A stretch of DNA of 64,000 nucleotides from Alcanivoracaceae bacterium (GCA_023146255.1 JAGLCJ010000003.1:186001-250000), one strand, 5' to 3'; shown: positions 35,167-44,709, counted from the stretch's first letter. Notes: generated by a model not told the origin, from the sequence alone. Numbers and translations are program-made.

Positions 35167-37362
35167 ATGAGGCTAACAGTGGCCGTATTCGGCTTGTTAC
35201 TGACCAGTTCGGCTGCTCTGCCAGTGTTCGCGTTTGACGATACCTCATCATTATTCGGTGATGACGAGGTGCCGATGGTGTTGACCCCGGCACGTCTGCG
35301 GCAGCCGCAGTCGCAGGTTCCGGCCAGCGTCACGGTGATTGACCGTGAGCTGATCAAGGCCACTGGCGCGAGAGAGATTTACCAGTTGCTGCAGCTGGTG
35401 CCGGGAATGAGCGCCGTCAAGGTTGACGGCAATGTTCCCACCGTCAGCTATCACGGCACCCAGTCTCGCGATGCTCGTCGCATGCTGGTGATGATCGACG
35501 GGCGTTCCCAGTATCTGCCGGGCCTGGCGCGGGTGCTGTGGAATGATTTGCCGATCGAGATTGAAGATATCGAGCGCATTGAGGTGACTCGCGGCCCGGC
35601 TGCTGCTGCCTATGGTGCCAACGCCTTTCAGGGCGTGATCAACATTATTACCCGTCATCCTCAGGATATTTCCGGCTCCAGCGTGGCGGTGCGTGGCGGC
35701 AACAATGCTGTCCGCGACTGGCGTATTACAGCGGCCGATAGCAATGACGGCGTATCGTCGCGGGTGACCGTGGCATCAAAACATGATGGTGGTTACAGCG
35801 AACCGTTTCGCGGTGAACCGCGGCGCGACTCGAAGTCGGTACAGACTATTAATCTGCGCTCCCATATCGAAATCAATGAACGTGACTCTCTGGAATTGAT
35901 GGCGGGCGGTTCGCAGCGGACGCTGGACCTGCCGACCGAGCGTTCAGATTTCGACGACTTCACCGATTTTACGGTGCTGCCGGAGAATCGTTCCGAAGAG
36001 GCTTTTGCCCAGCTGCGCTGGAATCGTCAGGTATCCGATCGTCATCAGCTCAGGGTGCAGGCCTACAGCCAGTACAAGAAAACCGAGGATGAGCTGGCGG
36101 GGTGCTTTTATATCGACGGCTTGCAGCTTGTCATGCCTGAGGCCGGTGGCCTGCTGTTCAGTCGCGAATTGCGCGACCTTTTCGAGTTTCATAATCGCGA
36201 TATCGATGCTACGGAAGCCGCGCTGCTAAATGCATTGTTCGGCACGCCAACAGCAGAAGAGATGCCGGTGGTGCAGCGGCTCGATTATCTGATAACCAAT
36301 AATGCGGGAGCCCCCTGTGGCAGTGTTAATCCGGAAATTGTCGAGCGCCGTCACGATATAGAAGTTGAGAATGTGATTCAGCTTGACGACTACAGTCGGC
36401 TCGTCGTCGGCGCCAATCTGCGACTTGATCAGGGTGAGTCGGAAACCTACGTCAATGGTGCAGTTGATAACCTCAGCCAACGCATTTTCGGCAATCTTGA
36501 GATCAATCTGTTTGATCCCATCTATGTCAACCTCGGAGGCTACTGGGAGCGGGATCAGCTGAATGGGACTTTCTTCAGCTCTCGTGGCGCATTGATATAT
36601 CAGTTCTTGCCTACGCAGAGTCTGCGTCTGGTGTATGCAGAGGCACTGCGCACGGCAGATATCTATGAGAATGAGGCCGATATTCATATTCGTCCGCAAA
36701 ATCTCAGTGGCCTGTATGGCGATGATCCGCTGGCGACATTGGGATGGAGCTCGCCAGAGTTTTTCACCACGCAAAGTTCTGATGGAATGGTCAAGCCCGA
36801 GCGTATTCGTTCCAGTGAAGTTGGCTATTTCGCTCGTTTTGCCACCCTTGAATGGGATTTGCGGCTATTTCAGGAGTCGCTGACTGATCTGGTCAGTGGG
36901 CCGTTGAACCCGGAGCGATTCCGGCCGGATAACGAAGCCACGGTCAATATTCAGGGGGCTGAGGCCCAGCTCAGCTGGCGGCCGCATCCGCGGCATTTGC
37001 TACGAGTAACCGGGTCGCGGATCAGTACCCGGGCCGAGCACCCCACCGAGCCTGGCTCGGTGAGAATTGAAGAGGCGCTGGCGGCGGAGAAGCTGGCCAG
37101 CGTGTTATGGCGCTATGACGTGAACGAGCGCTGGATGCTGTCTGGTTTCTGGTATCGGGCGGATCATTGGAACGACCGGAGCCGTGAGCATGTCTACGAA
37201 CGTGCGGACTTGCAGGTTTCCAGGCGTGTTCGTGGACCGCGCAGCACGCTTGAGCTGAGCGCCGTCGTGCAGCATCTGCTCAGCAAGGATCCCGTGGTAA
37301 GGACCAATAACCTTTACAAGGAGGATAGCCTCTACTGGTTATCGGCGGCAGTATCGTTCTAG
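35167..37362 (+). CDS. TonB-dependent outer-membrane receptor
   Basis: Predicted 731-aa outer-membrane beta-barrel that imports or senses a ligand through TonB. Signal peptide about 1-22; the TonB-box region EVPMVLTPARL precedes the plug domain (about 45-165, with VPASVTVIDRELI, GTQSRDARRMLVMIDGRSQY and ERIEVTRGPAAAAYGANAFQGVIN). The barrel follows, ending in an aromatic-rich strand with terminal F. Cysteines C313 and C384 bracket an unusual extracellular-loop-like insertion. The ligand is not recognisable: no heme HNR or B12 features were seen. Followed after 7 bp by a binding protein and a coupled kinase. Confidence 0.9.
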   Translation: MRLTVAVFGLLLTSSAALPVFAFDDTSSLFGDDEVPMVLTPARLRQPQSQVPASVTVIDRELIKATGAREIYQLLQLVPGMSAVKVDGNVPTVSYHGTQSRDARRMLVMIDGRSQYLPGLARVLWNDLPIEIEDIERIEVTRGPAAAAYGANAFQGVINIITRHPQDISGSSVAVRGGNNAVRDWRITAADSNDGVSSRVTVASKHDGGYSEPFRGEPRRDSKSVQTINLRSHIEINERDSLELMAGGSQRTLDLPTERSDFDDFTDFTVLPENRSEEAFAQLRWNRQVSDRHQLRVQAYSQYKKTEDELAGCFYIDGLQLVMPEAGGLLFSRELRDLFEFHNRDIDATEAALLNALFGTPTAEEMPVVQRLDYLITNNAGAPCGSVNPEIVERRHDIEVENVIQLDDYSRLVVGANLRLDQGESETYVNGAVDNLSQRIFGNLEINLFDPIYVNLGGYWERDQLNGTFFSSRGALIYQFLPTQSLRLVYAEALRTADIYENEADIHIRPQNLSGLYGDDPLATLGWSSPEFFTTQSSDGMVKPERIRSSEVGYFARFATLEWDLRLFQESLTDLVSGPLNPERFRPDNEATVNIQGAEAQLSWRPHPRHLLRVTGSRISTRAEHPTEPGSVRIEEALAAEKLASVLWRYDVNERWMLSGFWYRADHWNDRSREHVYERADLQVSRRVRGPRSTLELSAVVQHLLSKDPVVRTNNLYKEDSLYWLSAAVSF

Positions 37363-37369
37363 GACTGGA

Positions 37370-38221
37370 ATGATGGCTCAGGGAAGGAAGGCATGGCTGG
37401 CTGTTTTATTTGCTTGTGTGGCGTGCTACAGCCATGCGGGCGAGCCATTGCCTGTGCAGGTGTTGGGGCCTGATGGTGGAGCCACCGAAAATTTTCGTTC
37501 TGCATTGGCCGCGCGCGCTGATCTGTCAGTGAGTTTTGTTTCCGATCCCGACCAGGCTCGCCTGATTCTTGCACTGGGTGAAACCGCTTTCGCACAGGCA
37601 AACAAGACCAGGCTGCCGGTCATTGGCGTGCATATCCCGCGACAGGTAGTCACTGCTGCCAGAGAGGACGGGTGCCTTTGCACGGCAGTGTATCGAGAGG
37701 TGCCGGTTGCTGATCAGTTAAGGGTATTGCGCGGGGTCCTCCCCGGTGCACGCAAGGTGGGAGTGCTGCTTGGTCCGGAGTCGGTCCGGTTGCGCGAGCA
37801 GTTGGAGTTTCCCCCTTTGCTGTTTGAAATTCGGGTGCTGAAAGACGCCGATGAGCTGGCCGCCTCCCTGGGGGAGTTATTGCCCCGCGTTGATGTGTTG
37901 CTGGCGCTGCCAGATGCCACTCTCTACAACCCTGACACCGCACGTTTGCTCCTGTTGGCCAGCTACCGTCAGACCACGCCGGTTATCGGCCCGGATGAAC
38001 AGTTTGTGCGCGCCGGCAGTCTTGCCGCCGCGCATCCCTCACCAGAAGGTCTTATTGAGGCTGCCGCCATGCTGCTGCAGTATGCCGGCCTGCCGGGGCA
38101 GCTACCGCCCCCCGGCTATGCCCGTGCCACGATTTCAGTGAATAACCGTGTTGCGCGCAGTTACGGGGTGATTGCGCCGGATATTGAAGCAATCAGACAG
38201 GGTTTGGAGGCAAGGGAATGA
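37370..38221 (+). CDS. Periplasmic substrate-binding-like protein
   Basis: Secreted 283-aa protein with a signal peptide (about 1-23, ending SHA). The architecture recalls the ABC substrate-binding family PF04392, with PVIGVHIPR, LPGARKVGVLLGPES, LLALPDATLYNPDTARLLLL and TPVIGPDEQFVRAGSLAA. There is no transporter gene nearby, so it may be a sensor subunit. A CLC motif (C102, C104) is present. ATG codons at 37370 and 37373 both follow the receptor stop closely; its own stop overlaps the kinase ATG. Confidence 0.75.
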   Translation: MMAQGRKAWLAVLFACVACYSHAGEPLPVQVLGPDGGATENFRSALAARADLSVSFVSDPDQARLILALGETAFAQANKTRLPVIGVHIPRQVVTAAREDGCLCTAVYREVPVADQLRVLRGVLPGARKVGVLLGPESVRLREQLEFPPLLFEIRVLKDADELAASLGELLPRVDVLLALPDATLYNPDTARLLLLASYRQTTPVIGPDEQFVRAGSLAAAHPSPEGLIEAAAMLLQYAGLPGQLPPPGYARATISVNNRVARSYGVIAPDIEAIRQGLEARE

Positions 38222-40125
38222 ATTTCTCCGGCAGTATCGTCCGTCAGTTGCGGTGGCTCGGTGTTGCGCCCGCACTGTTGATGCTCGGTCTGTTGTTGCT
38301 GGCATTGACCTGGCAGCGATTCGGTGACGCGGAAGAAGAGCTCAATGGTCGGGGCGTATTCATGAGTCGCTATCTGGCGGCGGCATCCGAATACGGAGTG
38401 ATATCTGGTAGTCAGGATGAGCTGGAGCATCAGGCGCGGTTGGCGCTTCAGCATACAGATGTCCGGTTGGTGATCTTCCGTGATCAGGATGGCGAGGTGT
38501 TATTGCGCCGTGATGCGGGCGGCGAAACTGAGATAGGGGATCCGGATTTACGTCGATTCCGCTCTGCTATTTATCGGCAACCCATGCTGGCGGCGGGCAT
38601 GTTTGATGGCGTGGACAATGCTGAGCAGCCGGCACCGGAGCGAATCGGTCATGTTGAGTTGTACCTGTCCTCCGCCTCGCTGGTAACCCGTCAGCGTGAG
38701 ATTCTTCTCGCCACCCTGATGCCGGCATTGATTGCCATGCTCGCTGGTCTTGCCTTTTCCTCACAACTGGCTCGGCGTTTGTCGCAACCGATCACTGAGC
38801 TCTCAAGGCTGGTGCAGCAGATTCGCGGTGGTGATTATCAGGCCCGTGGAGTATTGCCGCTGCGCGCCGAGTTAGGCGCTCTGCAAAGCGACATCAATCA
38901 GTTGGCGGTGGAGCTGGAGCGATCCAGGCGTGAACAGGAGCGGGCCATGGATGCCCTGCGCGACGCCCGGCAGCGGGCCGAAAGTGCCAGTCAGGCAAAG
39001 AGTGAATTTCTCGCCATGATGAGCCACGAGTTGCGCACCCCGATGAACGGTGTAATGGGCATGCTGCAGCTTCTGGACGGCACAATGCTGGACCCGCGTC
39101 AGCGCGAGTACGCTCGCGCGGCACTCGACTCCACTGCCCATCTGCTTGATGTGATCAACGACATTCTCGATTTCTCCCGTGTCGAGAGTGGCCGTCTCGA
39201 GCTGGAGTATCTGTATTTCCCGCTGTTTGAACTGGTCGAGAGCTGCGTCGCAAATTTCCGTTATCTGGCCACTCAGAAAGGTTTGCAGCTGCGCCTTGTC
39301 GGCGTTGGCTCGGATGCGGACCTGCAGATCTGTGCGGACCCGACACGATTGCGGCAAATTATTGCCAATCTGATCAGTAATGCGGTCAAGTTTACCGAGC
39401 ATGGAGAGGTGCGGGTACAGTTGGAGTTAATCGAGCAGCGAAACGAACGGTTGTCATTATCTCTGACCGTCGCCGATACCGGCATTGGCATTCCGCAGGA
39501 AAAGCTGCCGCAACTCTTTGATGCGTTTTCTCAGGTCGACAGCTCAACCACCAGACGTTTTGGCGGCACCGGGCTTGGTCTGGCCATTGCCCAGCGCCTT
39601 ACCCGTCTGCTTGGTGGTGTGCTGGAGGTGGAGAGCGCGCCGGGGCAGGGCACGTCCTTTACCGCGCGTTTTGTATTTCCGATGCGCCGTGAGGCCGAAG
39701 CATTGCCAGCCTGGGATGATGCCGAGGCACTACCGTTGCTTGATGGCGATGTACTGCTGGTTGAAGACAACGAAGTCAATCGGATGGTGGCAGAGCATAT
39801 GCTGCACGCGGCTGGCCTTCGGGTAACCTGTGCTGGGAACGGTGAAGAGGCGTTGCAGTTTCTGGCGCAGCAACGGTTTGATTGTGTGCTGATGGACGTT
39901 CAGATGCCGGTGATGGATGGCATGGAAGCGGTGCGCCGATATCGGGAGCACGAGCGAGTCAATCAAACCGGGCATCTGCCGATCATTGCCTTGACCGCCA
40001 ATGCCCTGACCGGAGAGCGCGAGCGCTGTCTGGCGGCGGGCATGGATGACTATCTGGCCAAACCATTCCAGCGACGCAAGCTGCTCAGCCTTCTGGCGCG
40101 CTACCTGCCTTCTTCAGGGCAGTGA
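38218..40125 (+). CDS. Hybrid sensor histidine kinase with receiver domain
   Basis: Membrane kinase of 635 residues: span 1 about 12-32, a periplasmic sensor region about 33-160, span 2 about 161-182, a HAMP-like linker (183-235), the dimerisation domain with H270 in MMSHELRTPMNGV, the ATPase with N388 (N box), DTGIGIP (420-426) and GGTGLGL (449-455), then a receiver domain with D560 and K615. No HPt domain is seen, so a partner phosphotransfer protein is expected elsewhere. ATGA overlap with the binding-protein gene; its 3' end overlaps xseA by 41 bp. Confidence 0.93.
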   Translation: MNFSGSIVRQLRWLGVAPALLMLGLLLLALTWQRFGDAEEELNGRGVFMSRYLAAASEYGVISGSQDELEHQARLALQHTDVRLVIFRDQDGEVLLRRDAGGETEIGDPDLRRFRSAIYRQPMLAAGMFDGVDNAEQPAPERIGHVELYLSSASLVTRQREILLATLMPALIAMLAGLAFSSQLARRLSQPITELSRLVQQIRGGDYQARGVLPLRAELGALQSDINQLAVELERSRREQERAMDALRDARQRAESASQAKSEFLAMMSHELRTPMNGVMGMLQLLDGTMLDPRQREYARAALDSTAHLLDVINDILDFSRVESGRLELEYLYFPLFELVESCVANFRYLATQKGLQLRLVGVGSDADLQICADPTRLRQIIANLISNAVKFTEHGEVRVQLELIEQRNERLSLSLTVADTGIGIPQEKLPQLFDAFSQVDSSTTRRFGGTGLGLAIAQRLTRLLGGVLEVESAPGQGTSFTARFVFPMRREAEALPAWDDAEALPLLDGDVLLVEDNEVNRMVAEHMLHAAGLRVTCAGNGEEALQFLAQQRFDCVLMDVQMPVMDGMEAVRRYREHERVNQTGHLPIIALTANALTGERERCLAAGMDDYLAKPFQRRKLLSLLARYLPSSGQ

Positions 40126-41455
40126 CCTGAGTTTCGACTTCACCATCCTGCAGGCGTGTGGTCAGCCTGTCACCGACGGCAATACCGGCGACGGAGCGCA
40201 GCGCCACAGCGTTGCGGAAGGTAATGCTGTAACCGCGCCCGAGCACCGCCAGTGGGCTGACCGCGTTCAGGCGGCTGCCAAGCTGGCGCAAGTCACGCTG
40301 GCGATCACGAATCTGTCTGGGCACCGGCAGGGCGAGACGGCGCACCAGCCCGGCCAGACGCTGTTCGCTGAAACCGAGCAGGGTGCGAGGATCGCGGCCG
40401 TGCAGGCGGCGGCCGAGCTGCTCCAGTCGCTGGCCGGGCAGCGCCAGGCGTTGCTGCAACTGGCGGCGCATGCGGGCCTCCAGCTCGTCCAGTTGCTGGG
40501 ATACCTGCTGCAGTCTCTGTTCCGGTCGGCCCAGCCGCTTTTCCAGCCAGCCCAGTCGCTCCCGTTCCCGGTTCAGCAGTTGCTGTACCCGCAGCGCAAG
40601 GCGTCGGCCGAGTGCATCGACCCGGGCAACCACCGCACTCTGGTCCGGGCTGACCAGCTCGGCGGCGGCGGAGGGCGTTGGCGCGCGCAGGTCAGCGACA
40701 TAGTCGGTCAGGCCGACATCCACCTCATGGCCCACCGCTGACACCACCGGAATGCTGGAGGCCGCCACATCTCTGGCCAGCTGTTCGTCATTGAAGGCCC
40801 ACAGGTCCTCCAGCGAGCCGCCGCCCCGGGCAATAATCAGCACATCGCACTCCTGCCGGGCGTTGGCCAGTGCCAGCGCCGCCCGCAGCTGGGCCGGGGC
40901 GTCCTTGCCTTGTACGGCGGCCGGGTAGATCAGCACCGGCAGTTGCGGGCAGCGGCGTTGCAGCACCTGAAGGATATCGCGCAGGGCGGCGCCGCTGGCG
41001 GAGGTGATAATGCCGACCTGCTGCGGAAACGCTGGTAGCGGCCGCTTGCGGCTGTCGTCAAACAGGCCCTCACTGCGCAGCTTTTCCCGCAGCTGCTCGA
41101 ATTCACGTCGCAGCCGGCCTTCACCGGCTTCTTCCATGTGTTCGATTACCAGCTGGTAGTTGCCGCGCGGGACATACAGCGTCACCCGCGCCCGGACCAG
41201 CACCTGCATGCCGTCGCGGGGAGCAAAACGCAGCAGCTGGGCGCGATTGCGGAACATGGCAGCGCTGACCTGGGCTCGGTCATCTTTCAAGCTGAAGTAA
41301 ACGTGGCCGGAGGATGGCCGGGACAGATTGGACAGCTCGGCCTCGATCCAGAGCAGCGGGAAATTGCCCTCCAGCAGGCCCTGAGCCTCGAGATTCAGGC
41401 GGCTGACGGTCCAGATACGGCGTTCGTCGGGGGCGGGATTCAAGTCCGGGTTCAT
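40085..41455 (-). CDS. xseA: Exodeoxyribonuclease VII large subunit
   Basis: Catalytic subunit of the nuclease that degrades single-stranded DNA. The 456-aa product begins with an OB-fold (about 15-110, FPLLWIEAELSNLSRPSSGH), followed by the catalytic core GIITSASGAALRDILQVLQRR, IIARGGGSLEDLWAFNDE and VVSAVGHEVDVGLTDYVADLRAPTPSAAAEL, then a long coiled coil rich in Arg/Gln/Leu. Start at 41455, where family similarity begins. Diverges from guaB and ends inside the kinase gene. Confidence 0.95.
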   Translation of the reverse strand: MNPDLNPAPDERRIWTVSRLNLEAQGLLEGNFPLLWIEAELSNLSRPSSGHVYFSLKDDRAQVSAAMFRNRAQLLRFAPRDGMQVLVRARVTLYVPRGNYQLVIEHMEEAGEGRLRREFEQLREKLRSEGLFDDSRKRPLPAFPQQVGIITSASGAALRDILQVLQRRCPQLPVLIYPAAVQGKDAPAQLRAALALANARQECDVLIIARGGGSLEDLWAFNDEQLARDVAASSIPVVSAVGHEVDVGLTDYVADLRAPTPSAAAELVSPDQSAVVARVDALGRRLALRVQQLLNRERERLGWLEKRLGRPEQRLQQVSQQLDELEARMRRQLQQRLALPGQRLEQLGRRLHGRDPRTLLGFSEQRLAGLVRRLALPVPRQIRDRQRDLRQLGSRLNAVSPLAVLGRGYSITFRNAVALRSVAGIAVGDRLTTRLQDGEVETQVTALKKAGSAPEG

Positions 41456-41490
41456 GGGGCGGAGGGTAGCACCCGGTGGGGCCACTCGCC

Positions 41491-41496
41491 TATAAT
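41491..41496 (+). promoter_or_regulatory. -10 box of guaB
   Basis: A consensus TATAAT sits 35 nt before the guaB ATG in the 76-bp gap to xseA. I see no -35 match or known operator. Confidence 0.5.
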
Positions 41497-41531
41497 CCCC
41501 GCCTTGATTTTCGACCCCCAGACGGTGCCCC

Positions 41532-43001
41532 ATGCTCAGAATTGTGCAAGAAGCACTGACCTTTGATGACGTTCTGCTGATTCCTGCCCATTCGGAAGTC
41601 CTGCCCAAGGATGTCTCACTGAAGTCACGCCTTACCCGCTCTATCGCTCTCAACGTGCCGCTGGTGTCCGCCGCCATGGATACGGTGACCGAACATCGCC
41701 TTGCCATCGGCATGGCACAGGAAGGCGGTATCGGCATTCTGCACAAGAACATGGAAGCCGAAGATCAGGCTCGTCATGTGCGGATGGTGAAAAAATACGA
41801 AAGCGGCGTGGTAAAAGATCCGATTACCGTTTCCCCGGAAACCACCGTGGCGGAATTGCTGCGTATTACCCGCGCCCACGATATCTCCGGTGTGCCGGTG
41901 GTGAAGGGTGATGAAGTGGTTGGCATTGTCACCAGTCGTGATACCCGTTTTGTTACCGAGTTCAGCCAGCCGGTGTCGGCCATCATGACCGGCAAGGATC
42001 GTCTGGTCACGGTGCGTGAAGGCGTGCCGGCGCAGGAGGTGCGAGCGCTGCTGCACCGTCACCGCATCGAGAAAGTTATCGTTGTGAATGATCGTGGCGA
42101 ACTGCGCGGTCTGATCACCGTCAAGGATATTGAAAAGGCCGCCAAATCGCCGAATGCCTGCAAGGACTCTCAGGGTCGGTTGCGGGTTGGCGCGGCAGTT
42201 GGCACCGGCGAAGGCACCGAGCAGCGTATTGAGCTGCTGGTTGAGGCCGGCGTCGACGTGATTGTTGTTGATACCGCCCATGGTCATAGCCAGGGTGTGA
42301 TTGATCGCGTGGCCTGGGTGAAAAAGCATTTTCCGCAGATGCAGGTAATTGGCGGCAACATTGCCACCGGTGATGCCGCCCGTGCGCTGGCGGATGCCGG
42401 GGCCGATGCGGTCAAGGTCGGCATCGGCCCGGGTTCGATCTGCACCACCCGCATTGTTGCCGGTATCGGCGTGCCGCAAATCACGGCCATTTCCGATGTC
42501 GCCGAAGCGCTGCTGAAATACGACATTCCGGTCATCGCCGATGGTGGTATCCGGTTCTCCGGCGATATGGCCAAAGCCGTTGCGGCCGGCGCCAGCGCCA
42601 TCATGATCGGTTCGCTGCTGGCCGGCACGGAAGAGGCGCCGGGTGATGTCGAGTTGTATCAGGGTGGTTATTACAAGGCCTACCGTGGCATGGGTTCGCT
42701 CGGTGCCATGTCCGGCAAGACCGGTTCCAGCGATCGCTATTTTCAGGACAGCGCCGCCGGTGTCGAGAAGCTGGTACCGGAAGGGATTGAAGGCCGGGTG
42801 CCGTACAAGGGCCCGATGAGCGCCATTGTGCATCAGCTGATGGGCGGTCTGCGGGCCTCCATGGGCTACACCGGTTGTCGCGATATTGACGAGATGCGGA
42901 CCAAACCGCAGTTCGTCAAGATCACTGGCGCCGGCATCAAGGAATCCCATGTCCACGATGTGACCATTACCAAGGAAGCGCCGAACTATCCGATCGGCTG
43001 A
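41532..43001 (+). CDS. guaB: Inosine-5'-monophosphate dehydrogenase
   Basis: Oxidises IMP to XMP, the committed step to guanine nucleotides. The 489-aa product has the (beta/alpha)8 barrel interrupted by two CBS domains (about 95-205), the catalytic loop GPGSICTTRIVAG with the thioimidate cysteine, DGGIRFSGD and the flap region SDRYFQ. Precedes guaA by 90 bp. Confidence 0.98.
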   Translation: MLRIVQEALTFDDVLLIPAHSEVLPKDVSLKSRLTRSIALNVPLVSAAMDTVTEHRLAIGMAQEGGIGILHKNMEAEDQARHVRMVKKYESGVVKDPITVSPETTVAELLRITRAHDISGVPVVKGDEVVGIVTSRDTRFVTEFSQPVSAIMTGKDRLVTVREGVPAQEVRALLHRHRIEKVIVVNDRGELRGLITVKDIEKAAKSPNACKDSQGRLRVGAAVGTGEGTEQRIELLVEAGVDVIVVDTAHGHSQGVIDRVAWVKKHFPQMQVIGGNIATGDAARALADAGADAVKVGIGPGSICTTRIVAGIGVPQITAISDVAEALLKYDIPVIADGGIRFSGDMAKAVAAGASAIMIGSLLAGTEEAPGDVELYQGGYYKAYRGMGSLGAMSGKTGSSDRYFQDSAAGVEKLVPEGIEGRVPYKGPMSAIVHQLMGGLRASMGYTGCRDIDEMRTKPQFVKITGAGIKESHVHDVTITKEAPNYPIG

Positions 43002-43022
43002 ATGGATAATTTACTGAGCACG

Positions 43023-43049
43023 CAATCGGCCGGTCATTCCGGCCGATTG
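43023..43049 (+). repeat. 11-bp hairpin between guaB and guaA
   Basis: CAATCGGCCGG (43023-43033) pairs perfectly with CCGGCCGATTG (43039-43049), loop TCATT, followed by AGTTTATAA. It could attenuate or process the guaBA transcript; without a real T-run a full terminator is unlikely. Confidence 0.5.
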
Positions 43050-43091
43050 AGTTTATAACCGAGGCCTTTGCGCCCGTAACGGAACTTTGCC

Positions 43092-44663
43092 ATGAAAGAT
43101 ATTCATGCCCAGCGCATTCTGATTCTGGATTTCGGTTCCCAGTACACCCAGCTGATTGCCCGCCGTGTGCGTGAAATCGGCGTGTATTGCGAGATCCGCG
43201 CCTGGGATATGGATGAGGCAGAAATTCGTGCGTTTGCACCGGCCGGGATTATCCTTTCCGGTGGTCCGGAGACCGTGACGGCGGAAGCAACGCCGCGGGC
43301 GCCGGCACGGGTGTTTGAGCAGGGCGTGCCGGTGCTTGGTATCTGCTACGGCATGCAGACCATGGCCGAGCAGCTCGGCGGCAAGGTGATCGCCGGTGAG
43401 AAACACGAATTCGGTTATGCCCGGGTGCAGAAAGAACAGGCCAATACCCTGCTTGACGGCATCACCGATCACGAGGAAGCCGGCAAGGATTTCCTTGATG
43501 TCTGGATGAGTCACGGTGACCGGGTTGGCACCCTGCCGAAGGGATTTGTTGCCACCGCCAGCACCGACTCCTGTCCGATTGCCGGCATGGCCAATGACCA
43601 GAAGCATTTCTACGGTCTCCAGTTTCACCCTGAAGTGACGCATACCCTGCAGGGCGGACGCATGCTGGAGCGGTTCGTTCGCGACATCTGCGGTTGCGAA
43701 AAACTCTGGACCCCGGACAACATTATCGAAGATGCCATTGAGCAGATTCGTGAGCTGGTGCGTGATGAGGAAGTCATCCTCGGCTTGTCCGGCGGGGTAG
43801 ATTCTTCGGTGACGGCGGCGCTGCTGCACCGTGCTATCGGCAAGCAGTTGACTTGCGTGTTTGTCGATAATGGCCTGTTGCGTCACCAGGAGGGTGACCA
43901 GGTCATGGAAATGTTTGCCAAAAATATGGGCGTGAAAGTCATTCGCGTCGACGCAGAAGAGCAGTTTCTGTCACGACTGGCCGGAGAGGCTGATCCGGAG
44001 AAAAAGCGCAAGATTATCGGCAATGCCTTTATCGACATTTTTGAGGATGAAGCGGCGAAGCTGAAAGACGCCCAGTGGCTGGCCCAGGGCACCATCTATC
44101 CGGACGTAATCGAATCCGCTGCCAGCAAGACCGGTAAGGCCCACGTCATCAAGTCGCACCACAATGTCGGTGGCCTGAAAGAAAACATGACCCTGAAGCT
44201 GGTCGAGCCGCTGCGTGAACTGTTCAAGGACGAGGTGCGCAAAATCGGTCTCGAGCTGGGGCTGCCCTACGATATGGTTTACCGCCATCCGTTCCCGGGC
44301 CCGGGACTTGGCGTGCGTATCCTTGGCGAAGTGAAAAAGGAATATGCCGATACTCTGCGGTTAGCGGATGCGATCTTTATTGAAGAGCTGCACGCAGCCG
44401 GTCTGTATCACAAAACCAGTCAGGCATTTGCCGTGTTTCTGCCAGTGAAATCGGTTGGCGTGGTCGGTGATGCCCGTCGTTACGAGTATGTGGTGGCATT
44501 GCGCGCCGTGGAAACCATCGATTTCATGACCGCCCGCTGGGCGCATCTACCGTATGAATTCCTTGAGCATGTGTCCGGTCGGATCATCAACGAGATTCCG
44601 GGCATTTCCCGGGTGACCTATGATATCTCGTCGAAGCCGCCGGCAACGATTGAGTGGGAATAA
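43092..44663 (+). CDS. guaA: GMP synthase (glutamine-hydrolysing)
   Basis: Converts XMP to GMP using glutamine ammonia. The 523-aa product has an N-terminal glutaminase with the nucleophile in LGICYGMQ and FHPEV, then the ATP pyrophosphatase P-loop LSGGVDSSV, and the C-terminal dimerisation domain ending RVTYDISSKPPATIEWE. Same strand as guaB. Confidence 0.98.
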   Translation: MKDIHAQRILILDFGSQYTQLIARRVREIGVYCEIRAWDMDEAEIRAFAPAGIILSGGPETVTAEATPRAPARVFEQGVPVLGICYGMQTMAEQLGGKVIAGEKHEFGYARVQKEQANTLLDGITDHEEAGKDFLDVWMSHGDRVGTLPKGFVATASTDSCPIAGMANDQKHFYGLQFHPEVTHTLQGGRMLERFVRDICGCEKLWTPDNIIEDAIEQIRELVRDEEVILGLSGGVDSSVTAALLHRAIGKQLTCVFVDNGLLRHQEGDQVMEMFAKNMGVKVIRVDAEEQFLSRLAGEADPEKKRKIIGNAFIDIFEDEAAKLKDAQWLAQGTIYPDVIESAASKTGKAHVIKSHHNVGGLKENMTLKLVEPLRELFKDEVRKIGLELGLPYDMVYRHPFPGPGLGVRILGEVKKEYADTLRLADAIFIEELHAAGLYHKTSQAFAVFLPVKSVGVVGDARRYEYVVALRAVETIDFMTARWAHLPYEFLEHVSGRIINEIPGISRVTYDISSKPPATIEWE

Positions 44664-44669
44664 TCTCAG

Positions 44670-44709
44670 CTGCTATCAGGTAACAGATTAATCCGCCACC
44701 TGATAGCAG
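44670..44709. terminator. 12-bp inverted repeat between guaA and the GGDEF gene
   Basis: CTGCTATCAGGT (44670-44681) and ACCTGATAGCAG (44698-44709) pair perfectly around 16 nt that contain the opposing gene's stop. It is placed to end guaA transcription, but no T-run follows. Confidence 0.45.

Noticed and set aside
41625..42956. Long minus-strand reading frame opposite guaB
   Set aside because: It is an antisense shadow of a fully conserved gene, with no family resemblance or ribosome site; high GC at third positions leaves such frames open.
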